Shown here: one piece after another, positions 8,663-20,671 of the stretch
How the letters are laid out: every line of letters starts with the position of its first letter
How positions within the stretch are numbered: position 1 is the stretch's first letter
Source of the DNA: Pseudoxanthomonas sp. J31
GTDB lineage: Bacteria > Pseudomonadota > Gammaproteobacteria > Xanthomonadales > Xanthomonadaceae
Assembly (NCBI RefSeq): GCF_000510725.1
Contig: NZ_AZNZ01000002.1
Location: forward strand, 124,001-188,000
Length of the DNA stretch: 64,000 nucleotides
Reading direction: 5' to 3'
Translations under genes and position numbers: made by a program
The notes under the pieces: model-generated
Database searches by the model: none
The model's input: the letters and a program-made list of their open reading frames with translations, nothing else
Told to the model about the DNA's origin: nothing

Positions 8663-10111
8663 TCACATGAAGGCGCGCTGGCACCACACCATGATCGGAT
8701 CCCAGGCCAGGCCGAGGGCGAACAGGCCCACCGCGTTGACGCCCAGCACCACGCCAAGCACGCGGTCGTTGTGCGCCGCCAGCGGGGCGCCGGCCGGCTC
8801 GTCGAAGAACATGACCTTGATCACGCGCAGGTAGTAGTACGCGCCGACCACCGCCGCGACCACGCCGAGGATGGCCAGCCACAGCATGCCGCCCTGCAGC
8901 GCCGCGCGCAGCACGGCCAGCTTGGTCCAGAAGCCCAGCAGCGGCGGCACGCCGGCCAGCGAGGCCATCACCAGCAGCATCAGCAGCGCCATCCACGGGC
9001 TGCGCGCGGCCAGGCCCTTGAAGTCGTCGATGTTGTCCGCCTCGAAGCCCTTGCGCGACAGCGCGATGATCACGCCGAAGGCCGCGGCCGACATGATCGC
9101 GTAGCCGATGGTGTAGAACAGCGCCGCGGTGTAGCCGACCTGGTCGCCGCCGGCCAGGCCCATCAGCAGGTAGCCGATGTGCGAGACCGTCGAATAGGCC
9201 AGCATGCGCTTGATGTTGGTCTGGGCCAGCGCCATCAGGTTGCCGACCACCAGCGACACCGCCGACAGGCCGGCCAGCAGCCACTTCCATTCCGGCGCCA
9301 GCGGGCCCACGCCCATCTCCAGCAGGCGCCAGGCCATGCCGAAGGCGGCCAGCTTGGGCGCGGTGCTGACGAACAGCGCGACCGGGGCGGTGGCGCCCTG
9401 GTAGACGTCCGGCAGCCACATGTGGAACGGGGCGGCGCCCAGCTTGAAGGCCACGCCGGCGACCATGAACGCGGTGCCGGTCAGCAGCAGCGTGCGCTCG
9501 TCGCTGCCCTCGATCGAGGCGCGGATGGCGTCCAGGTGCAGGGTGCCGGTGGCGCCGTAGACCAGCGACATGCCGTACAGCAGCAGGCCGGAGGCCAGCG
9601 AGCCGAGCACGATGTACTTCATCGCCGCCTCGGTGGCGCGGCCGTTGTCGCGGTCGGCGGCGACCAGGGCGTACGAGCTCAGCGCCAGCAGCTCCAGGCC
9701 CAGGTAGACGACCACCAGGCTGCCGGCCGAGACCAGCATCATCATGCCGGCGGTGGCGAACAGCACCAGCACCGGCAGCTCGCCCTGGTACAGGTTGCGC
9801 TCGCGCAGGTAGCTCCAGCCGTAGACCAGGGTCAGGCCGCTCATCAGCACGATGGCGAGCTTCATGACGTCGGCGGCGGTGTCGCGCACGAACATGCCGG
9901 ACATCACTTCGCCCTGCCCGCCCACGCCGGTGGCCAGCATCGCCAGCACCACGGCCAGCACCAGCACCGACAGGAAGTGCGTCCACACCTTGTGGCGCGC
10001 GTTGATGAACAGGTCGACGATCAACAGGGCGAAGGCACCGCCGATCAGCACCAGCTCGGGCAGCAACGGCACCAGCTCGGCGGCGGACGGCATCGCGAGG
10101 GACGTGGTCAT
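8663..10111 (-). CDS. nuoN: NADH-quinone oxidoreductase subunit N
   Basis: NuoN is one of the three antiporter-like membrane subunits of complex I that carry proton translocation. The 482-residue protein has an ATG start and about 14 hydrophobic segments. It shows the Mrp-type proton_antipo_M domain, with conserved charged residues within membrane helices such as [19 protein letters not shown] and [17 protein letters not shown]. It is the last gene of the nuo operon, 13 bp behind nuoM, followed by a strong terminator. Length matches the proteobacterial family. Confidence 0.97.
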   Translation of the reverse strand: MTTSLAMPSAAELVPLLPELVLIGGAFALLIVDLFINARHKVWTHFLSVLVLAVVLAMLATGVGGQGEVMSGMFVRDTAADVMKLAIVLMSGLTLVYGWSYLRERNLYQGELPVLVLFATAGMMMLVSAGSLVVVYLGLELLALSSYALVAADRDNGRATEAAMKYIVLGSLASGLLLYGMSLVYGATGTLHLDAIRASIEGSDERTLLLTGTAFMVAGVAFKLGAAPFHMWLPDVYQGATAPVALFVSTAPKLAAFGMAWRLLEMGVGPLAPEWKWLLAGLSAVSLVVGNLMALAQTNIKRMLAYSTVSHIGYLLMGLAGGDQVGYTAALFYTIGYAIMSAAAFGVIIALSRKGFEADNIDDFKGLAARSPWMALLMLLVMASLAGVPPLLGFWTKLAVLRAALQGGMLWLAILGVVAAVVGAYYYLRVIKVMFFDEPAGAPLAAHNDRVLGVVLGVNAVGLFALGLAWDPIMVWCQRAFM

Positions 10112-10124
10112 CTTCGAAGAATCC

Positions 10125-11630
10125 TTACAGCTTGCTGGTGGCGATCTGGGTCGCCAGGTGCGCGATCGACGGTTCCATCAGGTCGGTCAGCGGCTTGGGC
10201 CACAGGCCGAACAGCAGGGTGCCGGCGGCGAACACGCCCAGCACCAGCACTTCGCGTGCGTTGATGTCCTTCAGCTCGGCCACGTGCGCATTGGCGACCT
10301 CGCCGAAGAACACGCGGCGGTACAGCCACAGGGTGTAGGCGGCCGCGGTGATCAGGGTCGTGGCCGCCAGCAGCGCCACCACCGGGTGCTTCTGGAAGCT
10401 GGCCAGCACCACCATGAACTCGCCGACGAAGCCGCTGGTGCCCGGCAGGCCCGCGTTGGCCATGAAGAACAGCATGGCGAAGGTGGCGAACCACGGCATC
10501 ACGTTGGCCACGCCGCCGTAGTCGGCGATGCGGCGGGTGTGCATGCGGTCGTACAGCACGCCGATGCAGGAGAACATCGCGCCGGAGACGAAGCCGTGCG
10601 AGATCATCTGCATCATCGCGCCCTGCAGGCCCAGGCGGGCGGCGTCGACCGAGCCGAAGTCGCGCACCAGGGTGAAGGCGATGAAGCTGCCCAGGGTGAC
10701 GAAGCCCATGTGCGCCACGGAGGAGTACGCCACCAGCTTCTTCATGTCGTCCTGGACCAGGGCGACCAGGCCGACGTAGATCACCGCGATCAGCGACAGG
10801 GCGATGATCAGCCAGGCCCACTCGTGGCCGGCGTCCGGGGTGATCGGCAGGTTGAAGCGCAGGAAACCGTAGCCGCCGATCTTCAGCGCGATCGCGGCCA
10901 GGATCACCGAACCGGCGGTCGGCGCCTCCACGTGCGCGTCCGGCAGCCAGGTGTGCACCGGGAACATCGGCACCTTCACCGCGAAGGCGATGGCGAAGGC
11001 GAAGAAGATCCAGGTCTGCTCCTTCGCGCTCAGCGGCAGCGCGTACAGGTCGGCCAGCTGGAAGCTGCCGCCCTTGATGTACAGGTAGATCAGCGCCACC
11101 AGCATCAGCACCGAGCCGAGGAAGGTGTACAGGAAGAACTTCATCGCCGCGTAGATGCGGCGCGGACCACCCCAGACGCCGATGATCAGGAACATCGGGA
11201 TCAGCATGGCCTCGAAGAACACGTAGAACAGGATCGCGTCGGTGGCGGCGAAGATGCCGACCGTCACGCCCTCCAGGATCAGGAACGAGGCCACGTACTG
11301 GTTGACCCGCTTCTGGATCGACTCCCAGGCACCAATCAGCGCCAGCGGGGTGACGATGGTCGTCAGCAGGATCAGGGCGACGGCGATGCCGTCGGCGCCC
11401 AGGTTGTAGTGGATGTCGTAGGCCGGGATCCAGGCATGGCTCTCGACGAACTGCAGCCCGGGGGCGGCATAGTCGAACCCGGTCACCAGGCCCACGCTCA
11501 GGACCAGGGTCAGCAGGGCCACGCCCAGCGCGGACCAGCGTGCGGCCGCGGGCCGGTCGCCCAGCGCCAGCACCAGCGCACCGCCGATGATCGGCAGCCA
11601 GATCAGGACACTCAACAGGTGGTTCGCCAC
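10125..11630 (-). CDS. nuoM: NADH-quinone oxidoreductase subunit M
   Basis: NuoM is an antiporter-like proton-pumping subunit of the complex I membrane arm. The start is GTG (11628-11630, MANHLLSVLIWLPIIGGALV), with GGAAGA seven bases upstream. The 501-residue product has about 14 transmembrane segments and the family signatures FFEAMLIPMFLIIGVWGG, VPMFPVHTWLPDAHVEAPT and LVAYSSVAHMGFVTLG, including the conserved membrane glutamate and lysines used in proton transfer. It lies between nuoL (24-bp gap) and nuoN. Confidence 0.97.
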   Translation of the reverse strand: MANHLLSVLIWLPIIGGALVLALGDRPAAARWSALGVALLTLVLSVGLVTGFDYAAPGLQFVESHAWIPAYDIHYNLGADGIAVALILLTTIVTPLALIGAWESIQKRVNQYVASFLILEGVTVGIFAATDAILFYVFFEAMLIPMFLIIGVWGGPRRIYAAMKFFLYTFLGSVLMLVALIYLYIKGGSFQLADLYALPLSAKEQTWIFFAFAIAFAVKVPMFPVHTWLPDAHVEAPTAGSVILAAIALKIGGYGFLRFNLPITPDAGHEWAWLIIALSLIAVIYVGLVALVQDDMKKLVAYSSVAHMGFVTLGSFIAFTLVRDFGSVDAARLGLQGAMMQMISHGFVSGAMFSCIGVLYDRMHTRRIADYGGVANVMPWFATFAMLFFMANAGLPGTSGFVGEFMVVLASFQKHPVVALLAATTLITAAAYTLWLYRRVFFGEVANAHVAELKDINAREVLVLGVFAAGTLLFGLWPKPLTDLMEPSIAHLATQIATSKL

Positions 11631-11654
11631 GTCGTGTTCTTCCGTGCAGTCAGT

Positions 11655-13802
11655 TCATTGCCAGTAACGCATGAGCACGGCCAGCAGTGCGATGAGGCCG
11701 ATGATCATGGCGAAGGCATAGTGGTAGAGGTAACCGGACTGGGTGCGGCGCAGCAGCGCGGCGGCCAGGCCGATCACGCGGGCGCTGCCGTTGACGAACA
11801 GGCCGTCCACGATCTTGCTGTCGATCCAGCGCGACACGCGGCCCAGCGCCAGGCCGCCGCCGGCGAAGCCCTTGATCCACAGGTGGTCGAAGCCGTACTT
11901 CTCCTCCAGCACGCGCACCAGCGGGTGCAGCCAGCGGCGCAGGCGGCCCGGGACGTCCGGCTTCCACAGGTACAGCACCGCGGCGAGCACGAAGCCGGCG
12001 ACGGTCAGCCAGAAGGCCGGCATCAGCATGCCGTGCAGCGCGTAGGCCACCGGGCCGTGCCAGTACTCGCGGCCGACCGCGGCGACGGTGTCGCGCGCCG
12101 GATCCAGGAAGTCGATCACGCCGGTGAAGAAGTTCACGGCCTGGCCCGGGACCAGCGCCTCGGCGTGGTGGCCGCGCCAGTCGGTGCCGAACAGCATCGG
12201 GCCGATGGTGAAGAAGCCGATCAGGATCGACGGGATCGCCAGCAGGACCAGCGGCACGGTCACCACCCACGGCGACTCGTGCGGCTCGTGCGCGCCGTGG
12301 TGGCCGTGGTCGTCGTGGCCATGGCCGTCGGCACGCGCGTCGTGGCCGCCCTGGGCCTCGGCGTCGGCGTGCGCGGCCGCGCCATGGGCGTGCTCGTCGT
12401 GGTGGGCGACGGCGTCGCGGAAGCGCTCCGGGCCATGGAAGGTCAGGAACAGCAGGCGGAAGCTGTAGAAGCTGGTGACGACCACGCCGCCGATCACCGC
12501 CCAGTAGCCGTAGGTGGCCACCCAGGAGCCGGCCTCGTGGGCGTGGTGCGCCGCGGCCTCGATGATCGTGTCCTTCGAGTAGAAGCCCGAGAAGAACGGG
12601 GTACCGACCAGGGCCAGGGTGCCGATCACGCTGGTCCAGTAGGTGACGGGCATGTACTTGCGCAGGCCGCCCATCTTGCGCATGTCCTGCTCGTGGTGCA
12701 TGCCGATGATCACCGAGCCGGCGGCCAGGAACAGCAGCGCCTTGAAGAAGGCGTGGGTCATCAGGTGGAACACCGCCGCCGAGTAGGCCGACACGCCCAG
12801 GGCGACGGTCATGTAGCCCAGCTGCGACAGGGTCGAGTACGCGACCACGCGCTTGATGTCGTTCTGCACGATGCCGATCAGGCCGGTGAAGAACGCGGTG
12901 GTGGCGCCCACGAACAGGACGAAGTCCAGGGTCGCCTGCGACAGCTCGAACAGCGGCGACATGCGCGCCACCATGAAGATGCCGGCGGTCACCATGGTCG
13001 CGGCGTGGATCAGCGCCGAGATCGGGGTCGGGCCTTCCATCGAGTCCGGCAGCCACACGTGCAGCGGCACCTGCGCCGACTTGCCCATGGCGCCGATGAA
13101 CAGGCACACGCAGATGATGGTGGCCACGCCCCAGGAATGGCCCTCGATGACCTGCACTTCCATGCCCTGCAGCATCGGCGCGCGGGCGAACACGGTGGCG
13201 TAGTCCAGGGTGCCGAACCACCACAGGATCGCGGCGATGCCCAGCAGGAAGCCGAAGTCGCCGACGCGGTTGACGATGAACGCCTTCATGTTGGCGAACA
13301 CCGCGCTCGGGCGCTTGAACCAGAAGCCGATCAGCAGGTACGAGACCAGGCCCACCGCTTCCCAGCCGAAGAACAGCTGCAGGAAGTTGTTGCCCATGAC
13401 CAGCATGAGCATCGAGAAGGTGAACAGCGAGATGTAGCTGAAGAAGCGCTGGTAGCCGGGGTCGTCGGCCATGTAGCCGATGGTGTACACGTGCACCAGC
13501 AGCGAGACGAAGGTGACGACCACCATCATCATCGCGGTCAGGCGGTCGACCATGAAGCCGACGTGGGCCGAGTAGCCGCCGACGTCGAAGAAGGTGTAGA
13601 CGTTCTCGTTGAACGGCGCGGCGCCGCCGGCGACCAGCTGGTACAGGACCCAGCACGAGAGCGCGCAGCTGACCGCCACGCCCAGGATGGTCGCCGACTG
13701 CGCGCCCCTGCGGCCGACCTGGCGCCCGAACAGACCCGCGATGATGCTGCCCAGCAACGGGGCCAGGACGATCAGCAGCAGGTGGGTTTTGGAGATGATC
13801 AT
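11655..13802 (-). CDS. nuoL: NADH-quinone oxidoreductase subunit L
   Basis: NuoL is the distal antiporter-like subunit whose long amphipathic C-terminal helix clamps the complex I membrane arm. The 715-residue protein is longer than the ~613-residue E. coli form. Signatures include YLLIGFWFKRPSAVFANMKA, QVPLHVWLPDSMEGPTPISA and VVAYSTLSQLGYM. Residues ~464-509 form a strikingly histidine-rich hydrophilic loop, with 13 His in about 46 residues, before PHESPWVVTVPL. The C-terminal part (YGFDHLWIKGFAGGG onward) continues as the lateral helix region. It lies 181 bp after nuoK; this spacer contains only GC-rich sequence without a clear promoter. Confidence 0.97.
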   Translation of the reverse strand: MIISKTHLLLIVLAPLLGSIIAGLFGRQVGRRGAQSATILGVAVSCALSCWVLYQLVAGGAAPFNENVYTFFDVGGYSAHVGFMVDRLTAMMMVVVTFVSLLVHVYTIGYMADDPGYQRFFSYISLFTFSMLMLVMGNNFLQLFFGWEAVGLVSYLLIGFWFKRPSAVFANMKAFIVNRVGDFGFLLGIAAILWWFGTLDYATVFARAPMLQGMEVQVIEGHSWGVATIICVCLFIGAMGKSAQVPLHVWLPDSMEGPTPISALIHAATMVTAGIFMVARMSPLFELSQATLDFVLFVGATTAFFTGLIGIVQNDIKRVVAYSTLSQLGYMTVALGVSAYSAAVFHLMTHAFFKALLFLAAGSVIIGMHHEQDMRKMGGLRKYMPVTYWTSVIGTLALVGTPFFSGFYSKDTIIEAAAHHAHEAGSWVATYGYWAVIGGVVVTSFYSFRLLFLTFHGPERFRDAVAHHDEHAHGAAAHADAEAQGGHDARADGHGHDDHGHHGAHEPHESPWVVTVPLVLLAIPSILIGFFTIGPMLFGTDWRGHHAEALVPGQAVNFFTGVIDFLDPARDTVAAVGREYWHGPVAYALHGMLMPAFWLTVAGFVLAAVLYLWKPDVPGRLRRWLHPLVRVLEEKYGFDHLWIKGFAGGGLALGRVSRWIDSKIVDGLFVNGSARVIGLAAALLRRTQSGYLYHYAFAMIIGLIALLAVLMRYWQ

Positions 13803-13983
13803 GGTTGCCGTCTAAGTTCCAGTACGTGCCGTTCGTGCCGTGATGCCGGTGGATCGAGCCGCCGGCCGCGCATGCCGCCACTTCCAATTCCGCCCGGCCT
13901 GGGCCGGGTCGGGCGCCGCCGGGGCGGCGCCCTTCGTCTTTGTCGCCCGCCGCTTTCGCGGCGCCCCTACCCGCCCCGGGGCG

Positions 13984-14289
13984 TCAGCCCTTGAGCGAAT
14001 CCACCTCGGCGACGTTGATGGTGCCGCGGGTACGGAACAGCGCCACCAGGATCGCCAGGCCGATCGCCGCTTCCGCGGCCGCGACCGTCAGGATGAAGAA
14101 CACGAAGAGCTGCCCCGCCGCATCGCCCAGCTCGCGCGAGAACGCGATGAAGTTGATGTTGACCGACAGCAGCATCAGCTCGATCGACATCAGCAGGACG
14201 ATGATGTTCTTGCGGTTGAGGAAGATGCCCGCGAGGCTGATGCAGAACAGCACCGCGCCCAGCGCCAGCATGTGTCCGAGGGTGATCAT
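13984..14289 (-). CDS. nuoK: NADH-quinone oxidoreductase subunit K
   Basis: NuoK is a small membrane subunit with three helices and conserved glutamates in the central proton path. The 101-residue product ([20 protein letters not shown]) has the expected length and the motifs [17 protein letters not shown] and [18 protein letters not shown], which hold the two key glutamates. Its ATG overlaps the nuoJ stop by 4 bp (ATGA), suggesting translational coupling. Confidence 0.97.
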   Translation of the reverse strand: MITLGHMLALGAVLFCISLAGIFLNRKNIIVLLMSIELMLLSVNINFIAFSRELGDAAGQLFVFFILTVAAAEAAIGLAILVALFRTRGTINVAEVDSLKG

Positions 14290-14933
14290 GCCTGGCCCTC
14301 CCCTTCGGCCTTGGGTGCAAGCGGCGCCGGCTTCTCCGCCGGCATGGACACCATGCGCAGGCGGTCGGCGGCCCGGACCCGCGACTGCTCGGAGGCGTTC
14401 TGGGTCTTGATGCCGGTGCGCTTGCGCAGGGTGATCATCACCGCCGCGATCACCGCCACGGTCAGGATCACCGCGGCGAACTCGAACGGCAGGATGTACT
14501 CGGTGAACAGGGTCTCGGCCAGCCAGCGGGTGTTGGAGGTCTCGGCCGCCAGCGCCGCGGCGTTGTCCGCCGGGAACGGGCTGGCCGAACGGGCCTTGAC
14601 GCCGATCAGCGCCAGCACCTGCACCAGCATCACCACCGCGACCACCAGGCCGACCGGCAGGAACCGGACCCAGCCCTCCCGGATCGCGGCGACGTCGATG
14701 TCCAGCATCATCACCACGAACAGGAACAGCACCATCACCGCGCCGACGTACACCAGGATCAGGGCCACGCCGAGGAACTCGGCACCGACCAGCAGCCAGG
14801 TGCAGGCCACGGAGAAGAAGGTGAGGATCAGGCACAGCACCGCGTTGACCGGGTTGCGCACGCTGATCACGGCGCCGGCCGAGGCCACGGCCACGGCGGC
14901 GAAGGCATAGAAAGCGATCTTGATCCAGTCCAT
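14286..14933 (-). CDS. nuoJ: NADH-quinone oxidoreductase subunit J
   Basis: NuoJ is a five-helix membrane subunit of complex I next to NuoK and NuoA. The 215-residue protein starts [20 protein letters not shown] and contains the conserved helix-3 region [20 protein letters not shown], known for its pi-bulge. The C-terminus is a hydrophilic tail ending in AEGEGQA. It lies 7 bp after nuoI and overlaps nuoK by 4 bp. Confidence 0.96.
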   Translation of the reverse strand: MDWIKIAFYAFAAVAVASAGAVISVRNPVNAVLCLILTFFSVACTWLLVGAEFLGVALILVYVGAVMVLFLFVVMMLDIDVAAIREGWVRFLPVGLVVAVVMLVQVLALIGVKARSASPFPADNAAALAAETSNTRWLAETLFTEYILPFEFAAVILTVAVIAAVMITLRKRTGIKTQNASEQSRVRAADRLRMVSMPAEKPAPLAPKAEGEGQA

Positions 14934-14940
14934 CGTGGCC

Positions 14941-15429
14941 TCAGCGGTAGGCGGCGTCGGCGGCGCGACGCTCGGCGATCTCCGCCTCGAGGCGGTCGCC
15001 GATGGCGAGCAGCTGCGGCTTGGTGACGATGTTCTCGCCGCGCTTCTCGAAGTGGTATTCCATCACGTGCGTCTCCACGATCGAATCCACCGGGCAGCTT
15101 TCCTCGCAGAAGCCGCAGTAGATGCACTTGAACAGGTCGATGTCGTAGCGCGTGGTGCGGCGGGTGCCGTCCTCGCGCCGCGCGGAGTCGATGGTGATGG
15201 CCAGCGCCGGGCACACCGCCTCGCACAGCTTGCAGGCGATGCAGCGCTCCTCGCCGTTCGGGTAGCGGCGCAGCGCATGCAGGCCGCGGAAGCGCGGCGA
15301 CTGCGGGAACTTCTCCATCGGGTACATCATCGTGTACTTGGGACGGAACAGGTACCGCAGGGTCAGCCCCAGGCCCTGGATCAGCTCCAGCAGCAGCAGG
15401 CTCTTGAAGTAGTGGACGACTTTGTTCAT
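14941..15429 (-). CDS. nuoI: NADH-quinone oxidoreductase subunit I (2x 4Fe-4S)
   Basis: NuoI carries clusters N6a and N6b that pass electrons toward NuoB. The 162-residue protein starts at the ATG 15427-15429 ([20 protein letters not shown]). Two ferredoxin motifs are intact: [12 protein letters not shown] (C63, C66, C69, C73) and [12 protein letters not shown] (C102, C105, C108, C112). An N-terminal amphipathic helix docks on the membrane arm. An upstream in-frame start would overlap nuoH by more than 20 bp, so I prefer this one, 4 bp after nuoH. Confidence 0.97.
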   Translation of the reverse strand: MNKVVHYFKSLLLLELIQGLGLTLRYLFRPKYTMMYPMEKFPQSPRFRGLHALRRYPNGEERCIACKLCEAVCPALAITIDSARREDGTRRTTRYDIDLFKCIYCGFCEESCPVDSIVETHVMEYHFEKRGENIVTKPQLLAIGDRLEAEIAERRAADAAYR

Positions 15430-15433
15430 CGGA

Positions 15434-16525
15434 TCAGGCGCCCTTCTCGAACACGCCAAAGAACACCAGCAGAGCGGTCACCGCGATCCAGAAGATCGTC
15501 AACGGGATGAAGACCTTCCAGCCCAGACGCATGATCTGGTCGTAGCGGTAGCGCGGGAAGCTGGCGCGGAACCAGATGTATGCGCTGGCGAAGAACACCA
15601 CCTTGGCCAGCAGCCACGGCCAGCCGCCCTTCCAGACCCAGTCGATCCACGGCGAAACGTCCGCCGTGACCCAGCCCTGGATCGGGCTCAGCCAGCCGCC
15701 GAGGAAGAAGATCGAGATCAGGAAGCTGACCAGGATCATGTTGGCGTACTCGGCCAGGAAGAACAGCGCGAACGCCGAACCGGAGTACTCCACCATGTGG
15801 CCGGCCACGATCTCCGACTCGCCCTCGACCACGTCGAACGGCGCGCGGTTGGTCTCGGCCACGCCGGACACCCAGTACACGACGAACAGCGGCAGCAGCG
15901 GCAGCCAGAACCACTCGAAGAAGCCGGCGTTGCCCGACTGCGCCATGACGATGTCGGTCAGGTTGAGGCTGCCGGCGGCGATCAGCACGCCCACCAGGGC
16001 GAAGCCCATCGCGATCTCGTAGCTGACCACCTGGGCGGCCGAGCGCATCGCGCCGAGGAAGGCGTACTTCGAGTTGGAGGCCCAGCCGGCGATGATGATG
16101 CCGTACACGCCCATCGAGGTCATCGCCAGCAGGTACAGCAGGCCGGCGTTGGCGTTGGACAGGACCAGCTGGTAGTCGAACGGCACCACCGCCCAGGCGG
16201 CGAAGGCCGGCGCCAGCACGATCAACGGCGCGATGACGTACATCACCTTGTGCGCGTTGGCCGGACGGATGACCTCCTTGAACAGCAGCTTGAAGACGTC
16301 CGCGAACGCCTGGAAGATGCCCATGCCCACGTACATGGGCCCGTGGCGCACGTGCATCCAGCCGATTAGCTTGCGCTCCCAGACCACGTAGAACGCCACG
16401 GCGATGATCACCGGCATGGCGATGGTCAGGACCTTCAGCACGATCCACAGCGCCGGGCCCAGTTCGCCCAGGCCGTAGAACCACTCGCGCAGCGGACCGA
16501 CCGCGTTGATCAGCAGCTCGTTCAT
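15434..16525 (-). CDS. nuoH: NADH-quinone oxidoreductase subunit H
   Basis: NuoH forms much of the quinone-binding chamber at the junction of the two complex I arms. The 363-residue protein has about eight transmembrane helices. Conserved loops include [38 protein letters not shown] and [28 protein letters not shown] (quoted here only as landmarks in separate parts: [10 protein letters not shown] and [16 protein letters not shown]). The start ATG overlaps the nuoG stop by 4 bp and nuoI follows after 4 bp. Confidence 0.97.
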   Translation of the reverse strand: MNELLINAVGPLREWFYGLGELGPALWIVLKVLTIAMPVIIAVAFYVVWERKLIGWMHVRHGPMYVGMGIFQAFADVFKLLFKEVIRPANAHKVMYVIAPLIVLAPAFAAWAVVPFDYQLVLSNANAGLLYLLAMTSMGVYGIIIAGWASNSKYAFLGAMRSAAQVVSYEIAMGFALVGVLIAAGSLNLTDIVMAQSGNAGFFEWFWLPLLPLFVVYWVSGVAETNRAPFDVVEGESEIVAGHMVEYSGSAFALFFLAEYANMILVSFLISIFFLGGWLSPIQGWVTADVSPWIDWVWKGGWPWLLAKVVFFASAYIWFRASFPRYRYDQIMRLGWKVFIPLTIFWIAVTALLVFFGVFEKGA

Positions 16526-18761
16526 GCCTTCACCACCTCGACCCGGCCAGCGCCCAGCGGCGCGGTGGCGCCGTGGCCACCTTCAATCCATGCCGCACCC
16601 GCGGCCACCCGCGCATCGACCACGGCCGGCAGGGTGGCCGTGCCATGCGCGCCCTTGACCTTGACCACCGCGCCGGACTCGATGCCGGCGGCGTCCGCCG
16701 GGTTGAGCACGATGCGCGGGGCGACGTTGAGCGGATGCGCCTGCAGCGCGGCCGCGCGGCGCACCACCGCGTCGGTGCGGTAGATCGCCGGGACCAGGGC
16801 CAGCTCCAGGGCGCCCTCGCCCGCCGCGCCGGCCGAGCCGGCGCGCACCTGCACCTGGCGGCCGCCTTCCAGCATCGCGCGTGCGCCGGCCAGGTCGGTG
16901 AACTCGAAGCCGGCCAGCCCCAGCTCGCCGCCGAGCGCGCGCAGCACGCGCCAGCCCTCGCGGGCCTGGCCCGGCAGGCGGCCGGCCGCGTGCGCGGACT
17001 GCTCGACGCCGTTGAGGTTGGTCAGCGTGGCCTCGATCTCCGGCAGCAGGCCGATCGGCAGGATCACGTCGGCCACCGCGCGGGTGGATTCGCAGGCGAA
17101 GTGGCTGAAGGCCACGACCTTTGCAGCGTTCAGCGCCTTCAGCCCGGAGGCGGTGTCGGCGAAGTCCAGGCCCGGCTCGATGCCGTACAGCACGTAGGCG
17201 CGGCGCGGCTCGGCGAACATGCCGGCGACGTCGCGGGCGGCCGGCAGCACGCCGGCGCGGGCCAGGCCCACGGCGTTGGCGCCCTGCGGGATGCGGCACA
17301 GCGCCGCGCCGGTGGCGGCGGCGAAGTCGCGCGCGGCGGCGCGGATCGCGGCGGCCTGCGGGTGGTTCTCGGCGATGGCGCCGACGATCACCACCGGGCG
17401 GGTCGCGCCCTGCAGCGCGCCGCGCAGCTCGGCCCCGCCCAGCACCTCGGCGATGCGCGACGGCGGCACGATGTGCTTGCCGGCGGCGGCGAAGGTGAAG
17501 TCGAAGTCGACCGGGTTGACCACGTGGATGCGCGCACCGCGCTTGGTCTGCGCCTTGCGCAGGCGGGCGTGCAGCAGCGGCAGCTCGTGGCGGATGTTGG
17601 AACCGACCACGACGACCACGTCGGCCTGCTCGATCTCGGCGACCGGCAGGGCGAACGGCTCGGCGACCGCGGCGTCGGAGAAGTCGCGGTTGGCGATGCG
17701 GTGGTCGATGTTGGCGGTGCCCAGGCCGGCCGCCAGCGCGGCCAGCAGGCCGCCCTCCTCGTTCGAGGTCGCCGGGTGCACCAGCACGCCCAGGTCGTCG
17801 CCCTTGTTCTCGCGCAGGATCGCGGCGGCGGCGGACAGGGCCTCGGCCCAGGTCGCCTCCTTCCACTCCCCGCCCTGCTTGACCAGCGGCACGGTGGCGC
17901 GGTCGGCGGCGTTCAGGCCCTGGTGCGAATAGCGGTCGCGGTCGGACAGCCAGCACTCGTTGACCAGCTCGTTCTCGCGCGGCACGGCGCGCAGCACCTC
18001 GCCGCGGCGGCTGTGCAGGAACAGGTTCGAGCCCAGCGCGTCGTGGTAGCCCAGCGACTCCTTGGCGATCAGCTCCCACGGACGGGCGCGGAACTGGAAC
18101 ACCTTGTTGGTCAGCGCGCCGACCGGGCACACGTCGATGACGTTGCCGGACAGCTCGGTGGTCAGCGGCTTGCCGTCGTAGGTGCCGATCTGCAGGTTCT
18201 CGCCGCGGTACATGCCGCCCAGCTCGTACGTACCGGCGATCTCGCCGGTGAAGCGCACGCAGCGGGTGCACTGGATGCAGCGGGTCATCTCGGTGGCGAC
18301 CAGCGGGCCGATGTCCTCGTCCGGCACCACGCGCTTGCGCTCGACGAAACGGCTGACCGAGCGGCCATAGCCCAGCGACAGGTCCTGCAGCTCGCACTCG
18401 CCGCCCTGGTCGCAGACCGGGCAGTCCAGCGGGTGGTTGATCAGCAGGAACTCCAGCACGTTGCGCTGCGACTTGAGGGCCTTCTCGTTGCGGGTGAAGA
18501 CCTTCATGCCGTCCATCACCGGCGTGGCGCAGGCCGGCGACGGCTTCGGCGCGGCGCGGCCGCCGACCTCGGTGTCGACCAGGCACATGCGGCAGTTGGC
18601 GGCGATGGCCAGCTTGTCGTGGTAGCAGAAACGCGGGATCGGGATGCCGGCCTTGTCGGCAACCTGGATGATCATCGACCCCTTGGGCGCGGCCAGCTCG
18701 ACGCCGTCGATGAAGACGGTGACGTGGTCCGGCGGAAGGTTCGGGTTGACGGGCTGCGCAC

Positions 18762-18765
<4 letters not shown>
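16522..18765 (-). CDS. nuoG: NADH-quinone oxidoreductase subunit G
   Basis: NuoG is the large peripheral-arm subunit holding clusters N1b, N4 and N5. The start is GTG at 18763-18765 ([20 protein letters not shown]), overlapping the nuoF stop as GTGA. The N-terminal 2Fe-2S ferredoxin domain has [15 protein letters not shown]. Next come the His/Cys cluster region ([15 protein letters not shown]) and the 4Fe-4S motif [11 protein letters not shown] with [11 protein letters not shown]. The remainder is a degenerate molybdopterin oxidoreductase fold. Length is 747 residues. An additional N7-type cysteine set is not evident. Confidence 0.96.
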
Positions 18766-20132
<1,367 letters not shown>

Positions 20133-20143
20133 CTGCGCCGGCC

Positions 20144-20671
20144 TCACTTCAGTCCGTCGAGCAGCTCGTCCACCTTCTCGGGGGTGAGCTTCTCGTGGTA
20201 ATGGCCGTTGATCACGACCACCGGGGCGCCGCAGCACGCGGCCACGCACTCTTCCTCGCGCTTGAGGTAGACGCGGCCGTCGGCGGTGGATTCGCCCAGC
20301 TTGCAGCCCAGCTTCTTCTCGGCGTGCTCGACCAGCTCCTGCGCGCCGTTGAGCCAGCAGCTGATGTTGGTGCAGAACGCAACGTTGTTGCGGCCCACCG
20401 GCTGGGTCTCGAACATCGAGTAGAAGGTGGCGACCTCGTAGGCCCACACCGGCGGGATGTCCAGGTACTTGGCGACGGCGGCGATCAGTTCGTCGCTCAG
20501 CCAGCCCCCGTTCTGTTCCTGGGCCGCGTGCAGGCCCTGCAGCACCGCCGACCGCTTGCGGTCCGGCGGGAACTTGGTCAGCCAGTGGTCGATGTGCGCG
20601 CGCGTCGCGTCGCTCAGCACGACCATCGGGTCGACGTTGCGCGCGTTCTCGAAATTACCGGTGGCCTTCAT
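20144..20671 (-). CDS. nuoE: NADH-quinone oxidoreductase subunit E (2Fe-2S)
   Basis: NuoE is a thioredoxin-like subunit with cluster N1a. The 175-residue protein carries the four cysteine ligands as C100-x4-C105 (CTNISC) and C142-x3-C146 (CVAAC). The helical N-terminal part includes the conserved [13 protein letters not shown] segment. Its ATG overlaps the nuoD stop by 4 bp. Confidence 0.97.
   Translation of the reverse strand: MKATGNFENARNVDPMVVLSDATRAHIDHWLTKFPPDRKRSAVLQGLHAAQEQNGGWLSDELIAAVAKYLDIPPVWAYEVATFYSMFETQPVGRNNVAFCTNISCWLNGAQELVEHAEKKLGCKLGESTADGRVYLKREEECVAACCGAPVVVINGHYHEKLTPEKVDELLDGLK

Noticed and set aside
9852-13994. A plus-strand open frame of 1380 codons across nuoN, nuoM and nuoL
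   Set aside because: Its translation is low-complexity (Arg, His, Gln, Asp and Gly rich) and antisense to clear complex I genes; long antisense frames are expected at this GC content.
20133-20447. N-terminal extension of NuoF by 105 residues
   Set aside because: The extension lies inside nuoE in another frame and is Arg/Gly-rich; NuoF families begin near MAHHP.
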